A DNA stretch of 64,000 bases from contig CAKQSB010000004.1 of assembly GCA_934271735.1 (NCBI GenBank), forward strand, positions 101,410-165,409, given 5' to 3'. Source of the stretch: an uncultured Clostridia bacterium (GTDB taxonomy: Bacteria; Bacillota; Clostridia; Christensenellales; Borkfalkiaceae). The notes below the pieces were generated by a model that saw only the letters and a program-made list of their open reading frames with translations, made no database searches and was not told the DNA's origin. How positions within the stretch are numbered: the first letter of the stretch is position 1; each line of letters opens with the position of its first letter. Positions 58,415-64,000 of the stretch are shown piece by piece. The position numbers and the translations under genes are program-made.

Positions 58415-61400
58415 ATGTTAAATCTGAACATAGAAGAAAAAGTCGCAACCGTAGTCGAAAGGCTGAGAACGCTCAAAACCGTCGACAAAAAAAGCATAGC
58501 GACGGAAATTTCGGATAAAGTGGACGAGAAGGGTGTATTTTACGGATCGGACGAAGATTTTAAGCCCTTTGAAAGCCCTTATATACTGTTTGAACAGGAT
58601 AAGTATCTCTGTTTCAGAGGCTCGTTCGGAATCGAAGAAATAAGGAACGATGAAAAGGCTTACTTATCGATAGAAACGTTTATCGGCGGAGTTGCTCCTA
58701 CGATAAGACCGCAAGGACTTTTAAAGCTCAACGGCGAGATTATTCAAGGTATAGATATAAACCATACCGACGTTTTGCTTGATCCCGGGAAATACGATAT
58801 GGAACTTATTTTCTATACTCATATTTTCGGTTTGTCTCTGCCCGTTTATTTTTCCGTTAAACGCGAAAATACGTTGATAAACGACTTATACAACGACTTA
58901 TCCGTTGCGCTCGCGGGTATGAAACTTCTTTTGAAAAATACCGACGACTATGTATTTGCGAAGTATCATCTCGAAAGAGCGATAAATCTTATAGACTTCA
59001 GAGAAGAATACGGAGCAGAGTTTTTTATCTCTTTAAAGCGTGCGAGAGATTATCTTTATAAGAATTATTTCGGGAAAGGCGAGGGGATAAGACCTGTCGT
59101 AAACTGCGTCGGACATACTCATATCGACGTTGCGTGGCTGTGGGACGAAGAGCAGACGAGGCAGAAAACCGAACGAAGTTTCGCAACGGCGTTAAAGCTG
59201 ATGGAAGAATACCCCGAGTATAAATTTATGATGAGTCAACCGCAACTATTTGCTTTTCTGAAAGAACGCAACCCCGAAATTTTTGCAAGAATAAAGGAAA
59301 GGGTTAAAGAGGGTAGGTGGGAACTCGACGGCTCGATGTGGCTTGAAGCCGATTGCAATCTGACGAGCGGAGAAAGCCTTGTAAGGCAGATATATTACGG
59401 AAAGAAATTTTTCAAAGACGAGTTCGGTGTCGATTGTTCGTGTATTTTCGAACCCGACGTTTTCGGTTATTCCGCCGCTCTTCCGCAAATTATGTTAAAA
59501 AGCGGGATAAAGCGTTTCGTCACGGCGAAAATAGGTTGGAACGATACCGACAGAATGCCTTACGACGCGTTCGTATGGCAGGGAATAGACGGCAGCAAAG
59601 TGTTTGCGTATTTTATATCTACTTGCGATTGTGACCCGAGAAACGGCGTTTACGACAGAACTTACACGACTTATACCGGCCCGATAAGTCCGCAGGCGGC
59701 GCTCGGAACGTGGCACAGATTTCAACCGAAAGAGTTTAACGCCGTAACCCTTCTGACTTACGGTTACGGTGACGGAGGCGGCGGACCTACGAGAGAAATG
59801 CTTGAAACGGAAAAAAGGCTGAGAAAGGGTATTCCCGGTATTCCGAGAACAAAACTCGCCACGCTTAAGGAAACTCTCGACGAAATAGAAGATAATTTCA
59901 AGGCAAACGCAAAAGAATTGAAACGTTACCCGAAATGGAACGGCGAATTGTATTTCGAATACCACAGAGGAACGCTCACTTCCGTTCCGAGGATAAAAAA
60001 GCACAATCGCGACGGGGAATTCGCGCTTATGAACGCGGAATTGCTCCAAACCCTTGCGAGTACGCTTTTCGGCGCCGATTACGAATCCGAGACGATCGAA
60101 AGAAACTGGAAAATTTTGCTTTTAAATCAGTTTCATGATATTTTGCCCGGTTCGGCGATAAAAAAAGTGTACGAGGACAGCGATAAACAGTTTGAAAAAA
60201 TATTCGCCGATCTCGGCGGCTTGAGTGGAAAATCGTTGGACGTTATAGCGAAAAACATAAGTACCGACGGCGGACTTCTCGTGTTCAATCCGAACGGGTT
60301 TGAGGCGACTTCGACGGTTGTTTCCGACGGAAAAACCGTGGTGGTCGAAGACGTTCCGTCGCTCGGGTATAAAGTATGTAAACCGCGCGTTAAAAACAAT
60401 TCCGTAAAGGTCGGAAAATTGAAAATCGAAAGCGGGGATTATGTCGTTCGATTTGATAAAAGCGGGGCTATAAGTTCGTTATTCGATAAAAATAACGGTA
60501 AACAGATAGTAAAACAAGGCGAGAAAATAAACGCGTTCGCGGCGTATGAAGATATGCCTTACGAGTATGATAACTGGGAAATAACCCCTTATCATAAGCA
60601 GAAGAGATACGCTTTAGACGGCGAGGCGTTTTTCGAGAAGATCGAAGACGGCGACAGAGCGGGTTTTAAAATCACGAAAAAATACGGAAAATCCGTCATT
60701 GTTCAGAATGTGTATTTATATAACGGGTTACGCCGCATAGATTTCGAAACGGACGTTGTATGGAACGAGAAAAAACAGCTTTTGAAAGTCGAATTCCCGT
60801 TCGGGCTTCTCGTCGATAAAGCCGTTTACGATATTCAGTTCGGTAACGTCGAGAGGAGTACTTCGACAAATACGAGTTGGGATTCGGCGAGATTTGAAAG
60901 CGCGGGGCAGAAATGGGTCGATATGTCCGAAAATAATTACGGCGTCGCTCTTTTAAACGACGGCAAATACGGATTCGGCACGGAAGATTCGCTGCTCACC
61001 ATGACCGTGTGTAAATGCGGCGGTTACCCTTATTACGAAGCGGGCGAAAAAATCCCGCGCTTTACCTATTCGCTCCTTCCGCATGACGGTGATTTCAGAG
61101 GGGGCGGAGTTATAAACGAAGCTTATCTTTTAAACAGAGGATTTATAACGAAGAAGCTCGGTATGCAAAAAGGATCGCTCGGCGAGGAATATTCTTTCGC
61201 AAAATGTCTTACGGACGGCGTGTTCATAGAAACGGTCAAGCAAGCCGAAGACGGCGAGGGAATAGTGCTCAGAATGTATGAGGGATTCAGAGAGAGTAAA
61301 CGGGTAAACGTTGTTTTCGATAAGGAAATTTCCTCGGCTTATATCTGCGATTTGTCCGAAAACGAACTTATAGCCGCGGATATTGCGGGAAATAAGGTCG

Positions 61401-61447
61401 CGTTCGATATTAAACCTTACGAGATAATTACTTTAAAAATCAAATGA
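58415..61447 (+). CDS. GH38 alpha-mannosidase
   Basis: The 1010-residue protein has the GH38 zinc-site motif GHTHIDVAWLWD (about residues 232-243), the nucleophile region FEPDVFGYSAALPQI (Asp about 348) and LLNQFHDILPGS (His/Asp) near residue 570. Bacterial GH38 enzymes remove alpha-linked mannose from N-glycan-type oligosaccharides. No signal peptide is seen, so it probably works in the cytoplasm on imported sugars. The length and domain order are normal for the family. Its last four bases overlap the next gene (ATGA). Confidence 0.94.
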   Translation: MLNLNIEEKVATVVERLRTLKTVDKKSIATEISDKVDEKGVFYGSDEDFKPFESPYILFEQDKYLCFRGSFGIEEIRNDEKAYLSIETFIGGVAPTIRPQGLLKLNGEIIQGIDINHTDVLLDPGKYDMELIFYTHIFGLSLPVYFSVKRENTLINDLYNDLSVALAGMKLLLKNTDDYVFAKYHLERAINLIDFREEYGAEFFISLKRARDYLYKNYFGKGEGIRPVVNCVGHTHIDVAWLWDEEQTRQKTERSFATALKLMEEYPEYKFMMSQPQLFAFLKERNPEIFARIKERVKEGRWELDGSMWLEADCNLTSGESLVRQIYYGKKFFKDEFGVDCSCIFEPDVFGYSAALPQIMLKSGIKRFVTAKIGWNDTDRMPYDAFVWQGIDGSKVFAYFISTCDCDPRNGVYDRTYTTYTGPISPQAALGTWHRFQPKEFNAVTLLTYGYGDGGGGPTREMLETEKRLRKGIPGIPRTKLATLKETLDEIEDNFKANAKELKRYPKWNGELYFEYHRGTLTSVPRIKKHNRDGEFALMNAELLQTLASTLFGADYESETIERNWKILLLNQFHDILPGSAIKKVYEDSDKQFEKIFADLGGLSGKSLDVIAKNISTDGGLLVFNPNGFEATSTVVSDGKTVVVEDVPSLGYKVCKPRVKNNSVKVGKLKIESGDYVVRFDKSGAISSLFDKNNGKQIVKQGEKINAFAAYEDMPYEYDNWEITPYHKQKRYALDGEAFFEKIEDGDRAGFKITKKYGKSVIVQNVYLYNGLRRIDFETDVVWNEKKQLLKVEFPFGLLVDKAVYDIQFGNVERSTSTNTSWDSARFESAGQKWVDMSENNYGVALLNDGKYGFGTEDSLLTMTVCKCGGYPYYEAGEKIPRFTYSLLPHDGDFRGGGVINEAYLLNRGFITKKLGMQKGSLGEEYSFAKCLTDGVFIETVKQAEDGEGIVLRMYEGFRESKRVNVVFDKEISSAYICDLSENELIAADIAGNKVAFDIKPYEIITLKIK

Positions 61448-63558
61448 GATATACTTTTAAAAACGGCATCGAAGCCGAAATAGATTTTAAAAATAAAAGG
61501 GTAAGCGGCGTTTATCGCGGCGGAGAAAATCTGATATGCGGAAATGTTCCGTTTTTCTCCGTGAAGATGAGAAAAAAAGACGGAAGCCACAGAATAATTA
61601 CCGCTTTCGAATGCGAATATCTCGGTGAGAACGGGAATAGCCGCATTTACGAAAACGCCGATTTTACGGTAAAGTTGTCGGTGATTTTGACCGAAAAAGA
61701 GTTGAGATGGCGAATAGTCGTAGATAACCGTACGGACGACCTTTTGGAATGGGTTGAACTCGGTTCGTTCGGCGTGTGCGAAAAACTTGCCGAAGAAGAT
61801 GGCGGAAAAGGCGCGATTTTGTTTCCGTATAATGAAGGGTGTCTCGTTACGGATATGCGTAAACGAAATAACTCGCCCTTTCCTTACATCGAACCGGAGT
61901 ATCCGAGTCTCGGCAAATATTCGGTTTTTCCGAATATGCTTTCTTCGCAGTTTATAGCCTATCTTTCGGGCGGAGTGGGAATATATCTCGGAATGCACGA
62001 CGAAGAGAGAACGACCAAACACATCGATTTTAAAAGCGAAGAAAACTGTATACGCGTTCAATCGCGGTGTTTTTGCAACGTAAATTACGGTGAGTCTTAC
62101 GAAATGCCTTTCGACACCGAGACAAACTTTTTCGTCGGGGAATGGCAGGAAGCGTGCGAAATATACAGAAATTGGTTTGAAAATCATCTGCCGAACGGGC
62201 TTAAAAAAATCGCGGGCAACGAAAAGCTTCCGAAATGGTACGAAGAATCGCCGATTACCGTGATTTACCCTGTGAGGGGTACCCGAGACACGGGCGATAT
62301 GACGCCGAACGAACTGTTTTTTCCTTATGAAAACGCAATCCCGTTTTTACGTGGTTTTGCCGAAAAAACGGACAGCCGCGTAATGGCTCTTCTGATGCAT
62401 TGGGAGGGGACGGCTCCGTGGGCGCCGCCTTACATGACAGAGCCGTTCGGCGGTAGCGATATGTTCGAAAAATTCGTCGATAAAGCGCATACAGGCGGAC
62501 TTCTGGTCGGTTTGTATTGCAGCGGCTTCGGGTATACGCTTCAAAGCAACATTATAAAAACGTACAATAAAGAAGCGGAGTTTGAAAGAGAAAACCTCGG
62601 CGAAATAATGTGTTCCGATTCCGACGGAACGCTTAAAAGCGAAATTTGCTCGGCGCAGAGATCAGGTCTCGATATGTGTCCTGCCTGCGAGAAAACGAAA
62701 GAAATTTTCTCGGGCGAGATAAATAAAATTATCGGGGAGTTCGGGATTGATTATATGCAGGCGCTCGATCAGAATCACGGCGGTTCGTCGTATTTCTGCT
62801 ATTCCGACAAGCACGGACATATTCCCGCTCCCGGGAAATGGCAGCAAGAAGAGACGAATAAAACGCTCGGAAGAATAAAAAATACGAAAACGATATTGGG
62901 CTGCGAAAGCGCGGCGAGCGAGCCGTTCATATCGAAACTCGCGTTTTCGGACAATAGATTCGAGCTTAATTATTATATCGGAACGCCCGTTCCCGTTTAT
63001 TCTTATATATATCACGAGTACGTTAATAATTTTATGGGCAATCAGATATGCGCGATGCTCGAAAAGACGGAGATAAATTACACAATGCGCGCGGCATATA
63101 GTTTTATCGCGGGCGATTGTCTCTCTGTAGTTTTTTCGGGCGACGGCTCGATTCTTCATTCCTGGTGCGACTGGATATCCCCGAAAGATAAGCGTGTGGA
63201 TAAGGACGTTGCGATAAAATTTCTGAAAACGCTTAACGGGTGGCGAACGGGCGGCGGCAAAAATTTCCTTCACTTTGGCAGAGCGGTGAAACCACGAAAA
63301 ATCGAATGCGGCAAAGTATCCCTTTTAACAGAATACGGAACGCCTTTTTTCATAGATGAATGTCTGACTGCGGCTTATGAGTATGGCGGCGAAATCGCTC
63401 AATTTATAGTAAATTTCAATCTTTCCGACAAAAAGGTGAAAATCGACGGCTCGGGCGAAGTGTTTTACGACTCCGATCTGTCGCGCCGTCAAAATTTCGA
63501 CGGAGAATTGATAATCTCTGCATTGTCTGTCGTAATGCTAAAGAAAACGGGACGGTAA
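61444..63558 (+). CDS. DUF6259-type putative glycoside hydrolase
   Basis: The 704-residue protein has an N-terminal beta-sandwich (about 1-240), a barrel-like domain (about 255-600) with MALLMHWEGTAPWAPPYM, IDYMQALDQNHGG and ILGCESAASEP, and a C-terminal beta-domain. This layout fits DUF6259 proteins, which often sit in glycan loci and are presumed hydrolases; Asp and Glu residues in the last two segments are catalytic candidates. No signal peptide is present. It is translationally coupled to the mannosidase by an ATGA overlap. Confidence 0.68.
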   Translation: MRYTFKNGIEAEIDFKNKRVSGVYRGGENLICGNVPFFSVKMRKKDGSHRIITAFECEYLGENGNSRIYENADFTVKLSVILTEKELRWRIVVDNRTDDLLEWVELGSFGVCEKLAEEDGGKGAILFPYNEGCLVTDMRKRNNSPFPYIEPEYPSLGKYSVFPNMLSSQFIAYLSGGVGIYLGMHDEERTTKHIDFKSEENCIRVQSRCFCNVNYGESYEMPFDTETNFFVGEWQEACEIYRNWFENHLPNGLKKIAGNEKLPKWYEESPITVIYPVRGTRDTGDMTPNELFFPYENAIPFLRGFAEKTDSRVMALLMHWEGTAPWAPPYMTEPFGGSDMFEKFVDKAHTGGLLVGLYCSGFGYTLQSNIIKTYNKEAEFERENLGEIMCSDSDGTLKSEICSAQRSGLDMCPACEKTKEIFSGEINKIIGEFGIDYMQALDQNHGGSSYFCYSDKHGHIPAPGKWQQEETNKTLGRIKNTKTILGCESAASEPFISKLAFSDNRFELNYYIGTPVPVYSYIYHEYVNNFMGNQICAMLEKTEINYTMRAAYSFIAGDCLSVVFSGDGSILHSWCDWISPKDKRVDKDVAIKFLKTLNGWRTGGGKNFLHFGRAVKPRKIECGKVSLLTEYGTPFFIDECLTAAYEYGGEIAQFIVNFNLSDKKVKIDGSGEVFYDSDLSRRQNFDGELIISALSVVMLKKTGR

Positions 63559-63667
63559 AATATAAAAAACGATGCGTTTTGGAATCGGAAGGAGCGAATC
63601 CGATACGGATAACGTTTTTAAAAAGATTCTTCGCGCAAGCGGAGCGATGATAGTGAAAAATCCGCTT

Positions 63668-63680
63668 TAATCGACTTATA
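63668..63680 (-). repeat. Dispersed motif copy 8 (TATAAGTCGATTA, minus strand)
   Basis: Exact 13-base copy on the minus strand. There it is flanked by CCCCCG before and GCGGATTTTT after, so again in the loop of a terminator-like hairpin, between two convergent genes. Confidence 0.85.
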
Positions 63681-63734
63681 CGGGGGTTTACGGTAAAACC
63701 TCGTGGATTTGGCGCTGCAAATTCAATCGACCGT

Positions 63735-63760
63735 ACGGGGCTGCAACCCCGTTGTTTTAT
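63735..63760 (+). terminator. Terminator-like hairpin
   Basis: ACGGGG and CCCCGT with a six-base loop, then TGTTTTAT, in the gap after the DUF6259 gene. Nothing else is recognised in 63559-63838. Confidence 0.6.
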
Positions 63761-63833
63761 GGCAAATTCCGTCTTTATTTATACGCCCGTTTATACTTCG
63801 GGTTTTATTCATATATTTAAAAATCGTTTAATT

Positions 63834-63873
63834 GTGATTTAAGCCCGCCCGCTGTGATTTAAGCCCGCCCGCG
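63834..63873. repeat. 20-bp tandem duplication at the end of an AraC gene
   Basis: TGTGATTTAAGCCCGCCCGC occurs twice in tandem (63834-63853 and 63854-63873). Since 20 is not a multiple of three, the duplication changes the reading frame at the C-terminus and sets the present stop codon. Confidence 0.8.
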
Positions 63874-64000
63874 CTTTCTGACGAAATTCTTTCGGTTTCA
63901 TGTTCGTCGATTGCTCGAACGCATGAGTAAAATGCGACGCGTCGAAAAAGCCGCATTCCTGCGCTATGAACGATATCGATTTGTCGGTGGACGAAAGCAT
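63839..64000 (-). CDS. AraC-family regulator, C-terminal part
   Basis: The frame enters from the right edge and ends at TAA (63841-63839), giving 53 residues. SISFIAQECGFFDASHFTHA followed by FEQSTNMKPKEFRQKAR is the second helix-turn-helix and signature of AraC regulators. The N-terminal effector domain is outside the window. The last residues come from the 20-bp tandem repeat. It probably regulates the mannosidase unit or the next locus to the right. Confidence 0.88.
   Translation of the reverse strand: MLSSTDKSISFIAQECGFFDASHFTHAFEQSTNMKPKEFRQKARAGLNHSGRA

Noticed and set aside
60467..60485. Further copy of the dispersed motif in the mannosidase gene
   Set aside because: CTATAAGTTCGTTA differs by an inserted base and fits normal coding sequence; a similar chance match lies at 32688.

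Overview
The window looks like chromosome of a low-to-mid GC, probably gut-dwelling, endospore-lineage Bacillota (class Clostridia). Evidence: spoIVA, AddAB instead of RecBCD, Gram-positive style RnpA/YidC/Jag, consensus sigma-A promoters with 17-bp spacers, strong AGGAG ribosome binding sites, a PyrR-type attenuator and many lipobox lipoproteins. Assignment below class is not possible from sequence alone; a Christensenellales-like lineage is only a guess. No phage, plasmid or complete insertion sequence is seen.

Layout. 1-7.2 kb: end of an RluA-family pseudouridine synthase, an AAA/DUF4143 ATPase, spoIVA, a BspA-like leucine-rich-repeat lipoprotein and a DUF6198 membrane protein. 7.4-14.5 kb: an addB-addA-rhaM operon. 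14.7-19.5 kb: an unknown lipoprotein, gltX, an M20 dipeptidase and a YpsA-like gene. 19.7-25.7 kb: the replication-origin neighbourhood: rsmG leftwards, an AT-rich stretch with a cluster of DnaA-box-like nonamers, then dnaN, rpmH, rnpA, yidD, yidC and jag rightwards. dnaA itself is absent, and mnmE/mnmG are not next to jag/rsmG. 25.9-31.7 kb: yigZ, recX, birA and two unknown envelope proteins. 31.9-36.3 kb: a compact operon for a glycyl-radical (B12-independent type) diol dehydratase, its activase and a PduO-like protein. 36.8-40.2 kb: lipid glycosyltransferase/acyltransferase pair and serS. 40.3-40.6 kb: a candidate type I toxin-antitoxin locus. 40.6-44.7 kb: DUF1292 protein, PyrR-attenuated uracil permease, two paralogous upp genes around a DUF523 gene. 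44.9-45.5 kb: tRNA-Leu(UAA) followed by repeated remnants of its 3' end. 45.6-63.6 kb: a glycan-utilisation locus.

The glycan locus is led by a divergent PocR/AraC regulator and contains a GH20-like hexosaminidase, two ABC permeases, a solute-binding lipoprotein, a DUF4091 (GH123-like) lipoprotein, a 1379-residue multidomain lipoprotein with a recent 405-bp tandem duplication, a GH38 alpha-mannosidase and a DUF6259 protein. A second AraC gene is cut by the right edge. N-acetylhexosaminidase plus alpha-mannosidase points to N-glycan-like substrates. No transporter ATPase gene is present, so a shared one elsewhere is inferred.

The most unexpected signals are: (1) a dispersed 13-bp word TATAAGTCGATTA, often extended to TATAAGTCGATTATCGG, found exactly eight times in 64 kb, nearly always beside gene 3' ends, in several cases in the loop of an intrinsic terminator, and once inside a coding sequence; (2) a 24-residue hydrophobic peptide gene with a convergent perfect-consensus antisense promoter and an mRNA 3' end complementary to its own ribosome binding site; (3) an origin region without dnaA; (4) a YidC with a roughly 230-residue extracytoplasmic insertion.
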